This document shows positions 15,345 to 24,709 of a stretch of 64,000 nt of DNA, piece after piece; position 1 is the stretch's first letter; each line of letters starts with the position of its first letter. The notes below the pieces were generated by a model. The model did no database searches and was not told where the DNA came from. It saw only the letters and a list, made by a program, of their open reading frames with translations. The translations under genes and the position numbers were made by a program. Source of the stretch: Phycicoccus sonneratiae (GTDB lineage: Bacteria > Actinomycetota > Actinomycetes > Actinomycetales > Dermatophilaceae); assembly GCF_016887965.1 (NCBI RefSeq), contig NZ_JAFDVD010000008.1, positions 1-64,000 on the forward strand, written 5' to 3'.

Positions 15345-17481
15345 CGGTCGCGCCGTCGACCCGCTCGGTGGCCCCGAGCCGGTCGAGGACGAAGGCCCAC
15401 TCCCACGCGACCTGCTCCCAGGCCGCGTAGCGCCCGCTGCGCCCGCCGTGGCCGGCGGACATCTCGGTGCGCATCAGCACCGGCCGGGTGTGCGGGTCGT
15501 TCGTCACCGTCTCGCGCAGCCGGGCCACCCACTTCGCGGGCTCGGTGACGTAGACGCGGGTGTCCTGCAGGCTGCTCGTCGCGAGGACCGCCGGGTACTC
15601 CGTGGCCCGGACGTTCTCGTACGGGGTGTAGGCGCGCATCGCGGCGTAGACCTCGCGGTCCTCGAGCGGGTTGCCCCACTCCTCCCACTCGCCCACGGTC
15701 AGCGGCAGCTCGGGCTGGAGGATGGTGTTGAGGGCGTCGACGAACGGCACGGCGGCGTGCGCCACGCGGAACCGCCCGGGAGCCAGGTTGAGCACCGCCC
15801 CGACGAGCAGCCCGCCCGCCGAGCCGCCCTCGAGCCCGAGCCGGTCGGGCGCGACCCACCCGGTGGCCACGAGGTGGTCGGCGGCGGCGACGGTGTCGGA
15901 GAACGTGGTCGGCTTGGCCAGCAGCTTGCCGTCGTCGTACCAGCGACGGCCCATCTCGCCACCACCACGGACGTGGGCGATGGCGAAGACGACCCCGCGG
16001 TCGAGCAGCCCGAGGCGCGCGACCGAGAAGTACGGGTCCGAGGAGATCTCGTAGGCACCGTACGCGGTGAGCAGCCCGGGGTTCGTGCCGTCGGGCTCGA
16101 CCCCGCGCCGGCGGACGACCGAGAGGGGTACCGACGCACCGTCGGACGCCGTGACCCACTCGCGCGACTCGACGTAGTCGGCGGGGTCGAAGCCGCCGAG
16201 CACGGGCTGGCGCTTGAGCTCGGTGCGGGCCCCGGTGGCGAGGTCGACGTCGAGCACCGTGCGCGGCGTGGTCCACGACTCGACGACCACCTGCACCGCG
16301 ACCTGGTCGGGTTCCGGGTTGTCCCCCAACCCGATCGAGTGCACCGGCTGGTCGACCGACACGTCCCACGGGGTGCCGTGCCCGGACACCGAGCTGACGT
16401 CGCGGGGCAGCACCCGCAGGGCCGTGAGGCCCCCCGTGCGCAGCGACAGCACGGTGGCCGAGTCGAAGGCGTCGACCCCGACGAACCGCTCGCCCTCGCC
16501 CGACGCGAGCAGCGGCACCCACTGCTCGTGGCTCGTGGCCTCGAGGGGTGCCCACGCGAGGTCGGAGTCCGGGGTGTCGGTGTTGTGCACGACGAGCAGC
16601 CGGTCGCCGGCCGGCTCGACGTCGTACTCGATGCCGTCGCGGCGCGGGGCGACGACGCGCCACTCCCCCTCCGGCTCGTCGGACGGGAGCATCCACACCT
16701 CGGAGGTCGTCTTCGACCCGAGGCCGAGGAGCAGCCAGCGCTCGTCGCGGCTGGCGCTGACCCCCATCCAGAAGCGCTCGTCGTCCTCCTGGTGGACGAG
16801 CACGTCGTCCGCCGGGTCGCCCCCGACGCGGTGCCGCCACAGCTGGTGGGGTCGCCAGGCGTCGTCGACGCGGGTGTAGAACACGAACGACCCGTCCCGG
16901 CTCAGCTCGCAGCCGTAGCCGATGCCGGTGAGCGAGGTGTCGAGGACCTCGCCGGAGTCGATGTCGCGCACGGTGAGGTCGAAGCGCTCGTCGCCGGCGG
17001 TGTCGACGGCGAAGGCGACGAGCCGGTGGTCGGCGCCGACGGTCAGCGCCCCGAGCGAGAAGAACTCGGAGTCACCGGCCTCGACGTTGCCGTCGAGGAC
17101 GACCTGCTCCCCCGGTGCCGCGTCCGCGTCGGGGTCCGGACGGGGGTCGCCCTCGGCCCGGGGGACGCGCACGTGCGTGGCGTACTGCTTCCCCTCCGCG
17201 GTGCGGCTGAGGTACCACCAGGGCCCGCTGGCCACGGGCACCGAGAGGTCGTCCTCCTTGACCCGGGCCTTGATCTCCCCGAAGAGGGTCGCCCGCAGCC
17301 CGGTGAGGTGCTCGGTGCGGGCCTCGGCATACGCGTTCTCGGCCTCGAGGTGGGCGAGCAGCTCGGGGTCCTCGAGGTCGCGCATCCACCAGTAGGGGTC
17401 CTCGACCGCCTCACCGTGCTGCTCGCGCACGTGCGGGCGCCGGGGCGCGGTGGGTGGGGTCGGGAGGGACGGGCTCGGCAC
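15334..17481 (-). CDS. Prolyl oligopeptidase-family serine protease (oligopeptidase B type)
   Basis: The 715-residue protein has the expected plan of an N-terminal seven-bladed propeller domain followed by an alpha/beta hydrolase domain from about residue 430. The catalytic triad is visible as Ser554 in GGSAGG, Asp640 in LQDTRV and His678 in SAGHGG. The start REQHGEAVEDPYWWMRD is typical of oligopeptidase B, which cuts short peptides after basic residues. No signal peptide is seen, so it is probably cytoplasmic. GTG at 17481 is preceded by a leaderless promoter. The 3' end overlaps uspA by 11 bp. Confidence 0.9.
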   Translation of the reverse strand: MPSPSLPTPPTAPRRPHVREQHGEAVEDPYWWMRDLEDPELLAHLEAENAYAEARTEHLTGLRATLFGEIKARVKEDDLSVPVASGPWWYLSRTAEGKQYATHVRVPRAEGDPRPDPDADAAPGEQVVLDGNVEAGDSEFFSLGALTVGADHRLVAFAVDTAGDERFDLTVRDIDSGEVLDTSLTGIGYGCELSRDGSFVFYTRVDDAWRPHQLWRHRVGGDPADDVLVHQEDDERFWMGVSASRDERWLLLGLGSKTTSEVWMLPSDEPEGEWRVVAPRRDGIEYDVEPAGDRLLVVHNTDTPDSDLAWAPLEATSHEQWVPLLASGEGERFVGVDAFDSATVLSLRTGGLTALRVLPRDVSSVSGHGTPWDVSVDQPVHSIGLGDNPEPDQVAVQVVVESWTTPRTVLDVDLATGARTELKRQPVLGGFDPADYVESREWVTASDGASVPLSVVRRRGVEPDGTNPGLLTAYGAYEISSDPYFSVARLGLLDRGVVFAIAHVRGGGEMGRRWYDDGKLLAKPTTFSDTVAAADHLVATGWVAPDRLGLEGGSAGGLLVGAVLNLAPGRFRVAHAAVPFVDALNTILQPELPLTVGEWEEWGNPLEDREVYAAMRAYTPYENVRATEYPAVLATSSLQDTRVYVTEPAKWVARLRETVTNDPHTRPVLMRTEMSAGHGGRSGRYAAWEQVAWEWAFVLDRLGATERVDGATVSG

Positions 17482-17487
17482 GGGCCC

Positions 17488-17493
17488 ACCCTA
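17488..17493 (-). promoter_or_regulatory. -10 element of the oligopeptidase gene (leaderless)
   Basis: TAGGGT on the minus strand is followed by 6 nt and GTG at 17481. Confidence 0.5.
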
Positions 17494-17518
17494 TGCGCGG
17501 GCGCCGTCCGGACGGCGG

Positions 17519-17552
17519 CGAGGGCCGCCCCCCGGGTGGGGGACGGCCCTCG
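17519..17552 (-). terminator. Terminator after the 5'-nucleotidase gene
   Basis: CGAGGGCCG (17519-17527) pairs with CGGCCCTCG (17544-17552), and a C-run/G-run forms an inner stem. It lies 16 nt after the stop of the gene read on the minus strand. Confidence 0.75.
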
Positions 17553-17567
17553 TCGGTGCCCTGCGGG

Positions 17568-19352
17568 TCAGAGACCCGCGACGCGGTCGGCCGGGGCCCG
17601 CAGGCCCGGGTTGGCGCCGAAGTAGGCGACCATGTTGGCCAGGTCCTCGTTGCCGCCGAGGACGTTGCGCCCGGCGGAGAAGGCGGTGAACGAGTCACCA
17701 CCGTTGGCGAGGAAGTTGATCGTGCCGACGCGGTACGTGGCGTTCATGTCCATGACCGTGCCGCCGAGCTTCATCGACCCCGCCACGACCCGGCTGCCGG
17801 CCGGCTGCGTGGCGTCCCAGGTGTAGGTGAACCCGTCGGAGACACCGAGGCCGAGTGCGTCACGGCCACCGGCACGACCCGGCACGTACTGCTGCTCGAG
17901 CACGGCCTTGAGCTCGGCGCCGGTGAGGTCGAGCGTCGTGAGGATGTTGCCGAACGGGGCGACGTCGTAGGTCTCGGCGTAGGTGATCTCGCCGGGTCCC
18001 TCCGCGTACTTCGGCGCGACCCGCAGGCTGGCCCGCACGCCGCCGACGTTCATCAGGGCGAGCTGGGCGCCGCCGTTCTCGGGGGCCCTGGTGCCCCAGA
18101 GGATGCTGTCGGCGACGAGGTCGGCCATCGGGGTCTCGATGCCGCGGTTGCCGCCGGAGTCACCGGTGATGTCCTCGGCGACCGAGCCGACGACCCGGGC
18201 CGCGAGCGGTGCCGAGATGGTCTTCCACTTGTCGATGATCGCCGTCTGCTCCGGGTCCTTGGCGAACTCGGCGCGGCTCACGAGGTGGTTGACCGAGGTG
18301 GAGCGGCCACGGTCGACCTCGCCGGTGCGACGGTCGATGACGAGGTCGGTCTCGGAGACCACCTGGCCGTAGGACGCCGCGCTCGTCACGAGGCGGGGGT
18401 TGCCCTTCGGGTCCGGGATCGAGCAGGTGTACGGCTGGTGCGTGTGCCCGGTGATGATCGCGTCGACGTCGGCGGTCATCGTCTTCGCGATCGTCGCGAT
18501 CGGGTCGGAGATGCCGACGCACTCCTCGTAGGTGCCCGACTGCACGCCGCCCTCGTGGAGCAGGACGACGATGGCGTTGACGCCCTTGCGCCGCAGCTGG
18601 ACGGCCTGCTGGTTCGCGGTCTCGACCTCGTCCTTGAACTCGACGTTCGCGACGCCGGCCGGGTCGACGAGGCTGGGCGTGCCCTCGAGGGTCATCCCGA
18701 TGAAGCCGATCTTGACGCCGTTGACCTTCTTGATCGAGGTCGCCGGCAGGAGCGTGCGCTCCTTGCCGTGGTCGTGGCCGCGGGAGGTCGTGGAGGTCTT
18801 CGGCTTGACGACGACGTTGGCCGCCAGCCACTGGAAGTCGGCGCCGGCGTACGGGTCGTCCGGGAAGTAGCAGCCGTCCTTCGGGTGGCAGCCGCCCTTC
18901 TGCATGCGCAGCAGCTCGGTGGTGCCCTCGTCGAACTCGTGGTTGCCGACGCTGCTGACGTCGAGGTCCATCGCGTTGAGGGTCTCGACCGACGGCTCGT
19001 CGTGGAAGAGGCCGGAGAGGAAGGTCGAGCCGCCGATGAGGTCGCCCGCGGCGACCGTGAGCGACGTGCCGCGCGGGGCCTGGGCGCGCAGCGTCTTCAG
19101 GGCCGTCGCGAGGTGCTCGGCGCCGCCGGCCGCGGTCTGGCTCGGGTCGAGGGCCTTGCTGAGCGGCGGGTCGGTGGCCTCGAGGTGGCCGTGGTAGTCG
19201 TTGAAGGACAGCAGCTGCACCGTCTGGGCGTACGGCCTCGGGTGGTGGCGGTCCCGGTCGTGCGCGGTCGCCGAGGGCGTACCGGCGACGAAGGCCGCCA
19301 GGCCGACGGCGGCGACACCGGCGCCGAGGGCGCGTCGTCGAGTGGTTCTCAT
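17568..19352 (-). CDS. Secreted bifunctional metallophosphatase/5'-nucleotidase
   Basis: The 594-residue protein begins with a twin-arginine-like signal (TTRRRALGAG followed by a hydrophobic stretch to about residue 30), so export is likely. The metallophosphatase domain shows the metal ligands in SFNDYHGH, GNHEFD, LLHEGG and GHTHQPY. The C-terminal 5'-nucleotidase domain begins at about residue 380. Such enzymes release phosphate and nucleosides from extracellular nucleotides. A TAGGGT -10 element at 19413-19418 gives a leader of about 54 nt. It is a single gene with its own terminator. Confidence 0.93.
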   Translation of the reverse strand: MRTTRRRALGAGVAAVGLAAFVAGTPSATAHDRDRHHPRPYAQTVQLLSFNDYHGHLEATDPPLSKALDPSQTAAGGAEHLATALKTLRAQAPRGTSLTVAAGDLIGGSTFLSGLFHDEPSVETLNAMDLDVSSVGNHEFDEGTTELLRMQKGGCHPKDGCYFPDDPYAGADFQWLAANVVVKPKTSTTSRGHDHGKERTLLPATSIKKVNGVKIGFIGMTLEGTPSLVDPAGVANVEFKDEVETANQQAVQLRRKGVNAIVVLLHEGGVQSGTYEECVGISDPIATIAKTMTADVDAIITGHTHQPYTCSIPDPKGNPRLVTSAASYGQVVSETDLVIDRRTGEVDRGRSTSVNHLVSRAEFAKDPEQTAIIDKWKTISAPLAARVVGSVAEDITGDSGGNRGIETPMADLVADSILWGTRAPENGGAQLALMNVGGVRASLRVAPKYAEGPGEITYAETYDVAPFGNILTTLDLTGAELKAVLEQQYVPGRAGGRDALGLGVSDGFTYTWDATQPAGSRVVAGSMKLGGTVMDMNATYRVGTINFLANGGDSFTAFSAGRNVLGGNEDLANMVAYFGANPGLRAPADRVAGL

Positions 19353-19505
19353 CGTGGAGGATCTCCTGGGTTCTCCGAGCGCCGCCCCCTGTCCGGGCGT
19401 GCGCGTGCCTAGACCCTAGGGGGAAGTCCGGCCGGTGGCACCCCCTGGCGACCGGCGGATCGCCGGTGTCGCCGACCGTTCACCGCAGGGTCGCCCGCCG
19501 GCGGG

Positions 19506-22500
19506 TCAGGAGAGGCAGCGGGGACCGAGGAGGACCTTGAGGTCACCGAAGAGCGCCGCGTCGGCGTTGACCCGGTAGGCGGGGTCGAGCCGGATCTCGA
19601 CCGACCGCCCCGGCTTGAGCAGCTTGAGGTGCACCTCGGTGGTGCCCGGGTGGTTGGTGAGGACGCCCTTGAGCTCCTCGATGCGCTGCGCCGTGGCCCG
19701 GGCGGTCTCCATCGTCACGACGACCGGACCGCGCGGGCCCTCGCTGACGTCGGGGAGGGTGAGCTCCTGGGCGTAGATCGAGACCGAGTCGTCGCGCCGG
19801 TTGAGCTTGCCGCGCACGACGGCGATCTGGTCCTGCTGGAGCATCGAGGAGACCGTCATGTAGGTGCTCGGGAAGAAGAGGCACTCGATCGAGCCGGCGA
19901 GGTCCTCGACGGTGGCGATGGCCCAGAGGTCGCCCTTCTTGGTCCGCTTGATCTGCAGGCCGGTGATGAGGCCGGCGACGGTGACCATCGCGCCCTCGGG
20001 GCGGCCGCCCTCGTCGGCGGTCAGCGAGGCGATCTGGGTGTCGGCGTGGGCGCTGAGCACGTGCTCGACGCCGAAGAGCGGGTGGTCGGAGACGTAGAGC
20101 CCGAGCATCTCGCGCTCGAAGGAGAGCAGCGTCTGCTTGTCCCACTCGACGCCCGGCACCGGGGCGAGCCCCATGAGGTCGCCGCCCCCGCCGCCGGAAC
20201 CGCCGTCGTCGCCGAAGGCCCCGAAGAGGCTGTCCTGCCCGATCGCCTCCTGGCGCTTGACCGCGACGAAGGCGTCGACGTACTCCTCGTGGATGCGGAC
20301 CAGGCCCATCCGGGTCTCGGCGAGGCCGTCGAAGGCGCCGCCCTTGATGAGCGACTCGATGGTGCGCTTGTTGCACACGACCGCGGGCACCTTGGACATG
20401 AAGTCGCGGAACGAGGTGAACCGGCCCTTCTCCTCGCGCGCCTGGATGATCGCCTCGACGACGTTGTGGCCGACGTTGCGGATGGCGTGCAGGCCGAAGC
20501 GGATGTCGGTGCCGACGGCGGCGAACTGGCCGACCGAGTCGTTGACGTCCGGCGGGAGCACCTTGATGCCCATCCGGCGGCACTCGCCGAGGTAGAGGGC
20601 CGACTTGTCCTTGTCGTCGCCGACGCTCGTGAGCAGCGCGGCCATGTACTCGGCCGGGTAGTTGGCCTTGAGGTAGCCGGTCCAGTACGAGACGAGGCCG
20701 TAGGCGGCGGTGTGCGCCTTGTTGAACGCGTAGTCGGAGAACGGGACGAGGACGCCCCACAGCGCCGCGACCGAGGCCTCGGTGTAGCCGTTCTTCTTCA
20801 TGCCGTCGGAGAACGGCACGTACTCCTTGTCGAGGACCTCCTTCTTCTTCTTGCCCATCGCGCGCCGGAGGAGGTCGGCGTTGCCGAGCGTGTACCCGGC
20901 GAGCTTCTGGGCGATCTCCATGACCTGCTCCTGGTAGATCACCAGGCCGTAGGTGGTGCCGAGGATGGGCTCGAGGGCCTGCACCATCTCCGGCTGGAGC
21001 TTGCCCTTCAGCTGCGGGTCGAGCGGGATGAGCTCCTGCTTGCCGTTCTTGCGCAGCGCGAAGTTCGTGTGAGCGTTGACGCCCATCGGGCCCGGCCGGT
21101 AGAGCGCGAGGGCCGCGGAGATGTCCTCGAAGTTGTCCGGCTGCATGAGCTTGAGCAGGGTGCGCATGCCGCCACCGTCGAGCTGGAAGACCCCGAGGGT
21201 GTCGCCGCGGGCCAGCAGGTCGTAGGTGGGCTTGTCGGTCATGTCCTTGGACAGGGCGTCGAGGTCGATCTCCTCGCCCCGGTTGGCGCGCACGTTGGCG
21301 ATGGCGTCGTCGAGGATGGTGAGGTTGCGCAGCCCGAGGAAGTCCATCTTGACCAGGCCGAGGTTCTCGCAGCTCGGGTAGTCGAACTGGGTGATGACCT
21401 GCCCGTCCTGGAGGCGCCGCATGATCGGGATGACGTCGATGAGCGGCTCGCTGGACATGATGACGCCGGCGGCGTGCACGCCCCACTGGCGCTTCAGGCC
21501 CTCGAGGCCCTTGGCGGTCTCGACGACCTCCTGGAGGTGCTGCTCGGTCTGGACGAGCTCGCGGAACTCCTTGCCCTCGCCGTAGCGCGGGTGCTCGGGG
21601 TCGTAGATGCCCGAGAGCGGCACGCCCTTGCCCATGACGTCCGGCGGCATCGCCTTGGTCAGCTGCTCGCCGACCGCGAACGGGTGGCCCATGACCCGGG
21701 CGGAGTCCTTGACCGCCTGCTTGGCCTTGATCGTGCCGTAGGTGACGATCTGCGCGACCCGCTCGGCCCCGTACTTCTCGGTGACGTACTTGATGACCTC
21801 GCCCCGCCGGCGCTCGTCGAAGTCGACGTCGAAGTCGGGCATCGAGGCGCGCTCGGGGTTGAGGAAGCGCTCGAAGATCAGGCCGTGGGGGATGGGGTCG
21901 AGGTCGGTGATCTTCATCGCGTACGCGCACATCGACCCCGCACCCGAGCCACGGCCCGGGCCCACCCGGATGCCGTTCTCCTTGGCCCAGGTGATGAAGT
22001 CGGCGACGACGAGGAAGTACCCCGGGTAGCCCTTGGAGATGATGACGTCGGCCTCGTACTCGGCCTGCTTGCGCGCGTACTCGGGGACGCCCTCGGGGAA
22101 GCGCTCGCGCAACCCCTTCTCGACCTCCTTGACGAACCAGCTCTGCTCGTTCTCGCCCGGGGGGCACGGGAAGCGCGGCATGTACCGCCCCTCGCCCTCG
22201 GTGAAGGAGATGTCGCACATCTCGGCGATGAGGAGGGTGTTGTCGCAGGCCTCGGGGAGCTCGCGCCAGGTGTGGCGCATCTCGGCGGGGCTCTTGAGGT
22301 AGAAGTCGTCGGCGTCGAACTTGAACCGGCCCGGGTCCATCATCGTCGAGCCGGACTGGACGCACAGGAGCGCGCCGTGCGCCTTGGCGTCCTCGGGGCT
22401 CGTGTAGTGCAGGTCGTTGGTGGCCACGAGCGGCAGGCCGAGCTCGCGGGCCAGGCGCAGGAGGTCCTGCTGGACACGGCGCTCGATGTCGAGGCCGTGG

Positions 22501-23126
22501 TCCATCAGCTCGCAGAAGAAGTTCTCGGCGCCGAAGATGTCGCGGAAGTCGGAGGCCGCCTGCTTCGCGAGGTCGTACTGGCCGAGGCGGATGCGGGTCT
22601 GGATCTCGCCGGACGGGCAGCCGGTGGTGGCGATGATGCCCTTGCCGTAGCGGTCGAGGAGCTCGCGGTCGACGCGCGGCCACTTGGCGTAGACCTGGTC
22701 GAGGGAGGCCTGGCTGTCCATCCGGAAGAGGTTGTGCAGGCCGGTGTTGTCGCGGGCCAGCAGCGTCATGTGCGTGTAGGCGCCCGACCCGGAGACGTCG
22801 TCACCGGGACGGGTGCGCTCGTCGCCCCACTTGACGCGGGTCTTGTCGGTGCGGTGGGTACCGGGCGTGACGTAGGCCTCGACGCCGATGATCGGCTTGA
22901 CGCCGGTGCCCTGGGCCTTCTTCCAGAACTCGTAGGCCCCGAAGACGTAGCCGTGGTCGGTGGTGGCCAGGGCCGGCATGCCCATCTCGGCGGCCCGGGT
23001 GAAGAGGTCGCCGATGCGCGCCGCGCCGTCGAGCATCGAGTACTCGGTGTGGACGTGCAGGTGCACGAACGAGTCGCCCGTCGAGGACGACGTGGGGCTC
23101 GGGGTCGGGGCGGCGGGGGTGGACAT
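19506..23126 (-). CDS. dnaE: DNA polymerase III subunit alpha
   Basis: This is the replicative DNA polymerase, 1206 residues, full length for DnaE1 type. The N-terminal PHP domain starts at HLHVHTEYSMLDG, near residue 22. The polymerase palm has the catalytic aspartates Asp433 and Asp435 in PDFDVDFDERRR, followed by finger residues, a helix-hairpin-helix region and an OB domain near the C-terminus (AMVTVAGLITGLQIKRTKKG). The start is ATG 23126, with a TAGGAT -10 element 8 nt upstream, so the message is nearly leaderless. Confidence 0.98.
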   Translation of the reverse strand: MSTPAAPTPSPTSSSTGDSFVHLHVHTEYSMLDGAARIGDLFTRAAEMGMPALATTDHGYVFGAYEFWKKAQGTGVKPIIGVEAYVTPGTHRTDKTRVKWGDERTRPGDDVSGSGAYTHMTLLARDNTGLHNLFRMDSQASLDQVYAKWPRVDRELLDRYGKGIIATTGCPSGEIQTRIRLGQYDLAKQAASDFRDIFGAENFFCELMDHGLDIERRVQQDLLRLARELGLPLVATNDLHYTSPEDAKAHGALLCVQSGSTMMDPGRFKFDADDFYLKSPAEMRHTWRELPEACDNTLLIAEMCDISFTEGEGRYMPRFPCPPGENEQSWFVKEVEKGLRERFPEGVPEYARKQAEYEADVIISKGYPGYFLVVADFITWAKENGIRVGPGRGSGAGSMCAYAMKITDLDPIPHGLIFERFLNPERASMPDFDVDFDERRRGEVIKYVTEKYGAERVAQIVTYGTIKAKQAVKDSARVMGHPFAVGEQLTKAMPPDVMGKGVPLSGIYDPEHPRYGEGKEFRELVQTEQHLQEVVETAKGLEGLKRQWGVHAAGVIMSSEPLIDVIPIMRRLQDGQVITQFDYPSCENLGLVKMDFLGLRNLTILDDAIANVRANRGEEIDLDALSKDMTDKPTYDLLARGDTLGVFQLDGGGMRTLLKLMQPDNFEDISAALALYRPGPMGVNAHTNFALRKNGKQELIPLDPQLKGKLQPEMVQALEPILGTTYGLVIYQEQVMEIAQKLAGYTLGNADLLRRAMGKKKKEVLDKEYVPFSDGMKKNGYTEASVAALWGVLVPFSDYAFNKAHTAAYGLVSYWTGYLKANYPAEYMAALLTSVGDDKDKSALYLGECRRMGIKVLPPDVNDSVGQFAAVGTDIRFGLHAIRNVGHNVVEAIIQAREEKGRFTSFRDFMSKVPAVVCNKRTIESLIKGGAFDGLAETRMGLVRIHEEYVDAFVAVKRQEAIGQDSLFGAFGDDGGSGGGGGDLMGLAPVPGVEWDKQTLLSFEREMLGLYVSDHPLFGVEHVLSAHADTQIASLTADEGGRPEGAMVTVAGLITGLQIKRTKKGDLWAIATVEDLAGSIECLFFPSTYMTVSSMLQQDQIAVVRGKLNRRDDSVSIYAQELTLPDVSEGPRGPVVVTMETARATAQRIEELKGVLTNHPGTTEVHLKLLKPGRSVEIRLDPAYRVNADAALFGDLKVLLGPRCLS

Positions 23127-23134
23127 CGCGGACC

Positions 23135-23140
23135 ATCCTA
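23135..23140 (-). promoter_or_regulatory. -10 element of dnaE (leaderless)
   Basis: TAGGAT on the minus strand is followed by 8 nt and the ATG at 23126. Confidence 0.45.
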
Positions 23141-23205
23141 GGTCGCCCCGGGGACACCCTCGGCGTGTCGTCGGCCGTGTCGCGGGACCGCCCGCGATCG
23201 GCCGC

Positions 23206-24129
23206 TCAGAGTCGGTCGAGGGCGTCCTGGAGGTCCTGCGGGTAGCCGCTCTCGAAGGTGACCCACTCCCCCGACCCGGGGTGCTCGAACCCGAGCCCGA
23301 CGGCGTGCAGCCACTGCCGCTCCAGGCCGAGCCGCTTCGCGAGCGTCGGGTCCGCGCCGTAGGTCTGGTCGCCGACGCAGGGGTGGCGCACGGCGGCCAT
23401 GTGCACGCGGATCTGGTGGGTGCGACCGGTCTCGAGGTGGATCTCGAGCAGGCTCGCGTGCCGGAACGCCTCGAGCAGCTCGTAGTGGGTCACGGCGTGC
23501 TTGCCGGAGTCCATGACCGCGAACCGGTAGTCGTGGCCCGGGTGGCGGCCGATCGGGGCGTCGATGGTGCCGACGAGCGGGTCCGGGAGGCCCTGGACGA
23601 GCGTGTGGTAGGTCTTGTCGACCCGGCGCTCCTTGAAGGCCCGCTTGAGGACGCTGTAGCCGCGCTCGCTCTTGCAGACGACCATGAGGCCGCTGGTGCC
23701 GACGTCGAGGCGCGAGACGATGCCCTGGCGCTCGCTCGCCCCGCTCGTCGAGATGCGGTAGCCGGCGGCCTTGAGGCCGGCGAGCACGTTGGGCCCGGTC
23801 CAGCCGACGCTCGGGTGCGCGGCGACACCCACGGGCTTGTCGACGACGACGATGTCGTCGTCGTCGTGGACGACCCGCATCCCGGGCACCGGCTCGGCGA
23901 CGACCTCGAGGGTCGGGCTCGTGGGACCGCTCGGGATCGAGACCTCGAGCATGTCGCCGGCGCTGACCCGGTGGCTCTTCCCGACGCTCGTCGCGTTGAC
24001 GCTCACCTCGCCGGCGGCCGCGAGGTCGGCGGCCCGGGTGCGCGAGAGGCCGAAGAGCCGGGCGATGGCGGCGTCGACCCGCTCGCCCTCGAGCCCGTCC
24101 GGCACGAGGACGGTGCGCTGGTCAGCCAT
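23206..24129 (-). CDS. RluA-family pseudouridine synthase (RluD type)
   Basis: The 307-residue protein has an N-terminal S4 RNA-binding domain (about residues 15-75). The catalytic domain follows with [12 protein letters not shown] and the catalytic Asp142 in [22 protein letters not shown] is also typical. It converts uridine to pseudouridine in RNA, most likely 23S rRNA, as for RluD; the exact site is inferred from family. The start ATG 24129 overlaps the lspA stop by 8 bp, so it is translated from the lspA operon. Confidence 0.93.
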   Translation of the reverse strand: MADQRTVLVPDGLEGERVDAAIARLFGLSRTRAADLAAAGEVSVNATSVGKSHRVSAGDMLEVSIPSGPTSPTLEVVAEPVPGMRVVHDDDDIVVVDKPVGVAAHPSVGWTGPNVLAGLKAAGYRISTSGASERQGIVSRLDVGTSGLMVVCKSERGYSVLKRAFKERRVDKTYHTLVQGLPDPLVGTIDAPIGRHPGHDYRFAVMDSGKHAVTHYELLEAFRHASLLEIHLETGRTHQIRVHMAAVRHPCVGDQTYGADPTLAKRLGLERQWLHAVGLGFEHPGSGEWVTFESGYPQDLQDALDRL

Positions 24130-24709
24130 CCGCGGGCTCCGCCCCGTGCTCGGCGTCGCGCCGCGACCCCAGGGGGACCCCGCGGTAGGCGAGGACCATG
24201 ACCACCCCGGCCGCGACGACGATGGCGATGTCCGCGACGTTGCCGACGAACCAGCCGAAGTAGTCGATGAAGTCGACGACGTGGCCCCGCCCCGGCCCGG
24301 GCTCGCGGACCAGCCGGTCGACGAGGTTGCCGACGGCACCACCGAGCAGGAGCCCGAGCGGGATGGCCCAGCCCCGGTTGTCGACCCGGCGGACGGCGAC
24401 GAGCACCCACCCGAGGATGACGAGCGAGACGAGGGTGAGCACCCACGTCGAGCCGTCGCCGAGGGAGAACGCGGCCCCGGGGTTGCGGATGAGGTTGAGG
24501 CGGATCGCCGATCCCACGAGGTCGACCGGCTCGCCCGGGGTCAGGCGCGCGAGGGCCCACGCCTTGGTGCCCTGGTCGAGCACGAGGACGACCGCGGCGA
24601 TCGTCAGGAGGAGCGCGCGCAGCCGGCTTCGTCCCTCGGGCGAGGGGTCGGGTGCGGGGCTCGGGGTGGGGTCGGCGCCCGTCAGCGGCGCTCCTGCTTC
24701 GTCTTGCAT
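24122..24709 (-). CDS. lspA: Lipoprotein signal peptidase (signal peptidase II)
   Basis: LspA cuts the signal peptide from lipoproteins after lipid attachment. The protein has four membrane segments and the two catalytic aspartates in GNLVDRL and VADIAIV, with the RNPGAAFS motif between. The N-terminus carries a Pro/Ser-rich extension of about 30 residues. The start is either ATG 24718 or 24709; I use 24709 (195 residues), but both overlap the end of the upstream DksA/TraR gene. It is followed by the RluA gene with an 8-bp overlap. Confidence 0.93.
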   Translation of the reverse strand: MQDEAGAPLTGADPTPSPAPDPSPEGRSRLRALLLTIAAVVLVLDQGTKAWALARLTPGEPVDLVGSAIRLNLIRNPGAAFSLGDGSTWVLTLVSLVILGWVLVAVRRVDNRGWAIPLGLLLGGAVGNLVDRLVREPGPGRGHVVDFIDYFGWFVGNVADIAIVVAAGVVMVLAYRGVPLGSRRDAEHGAEPADG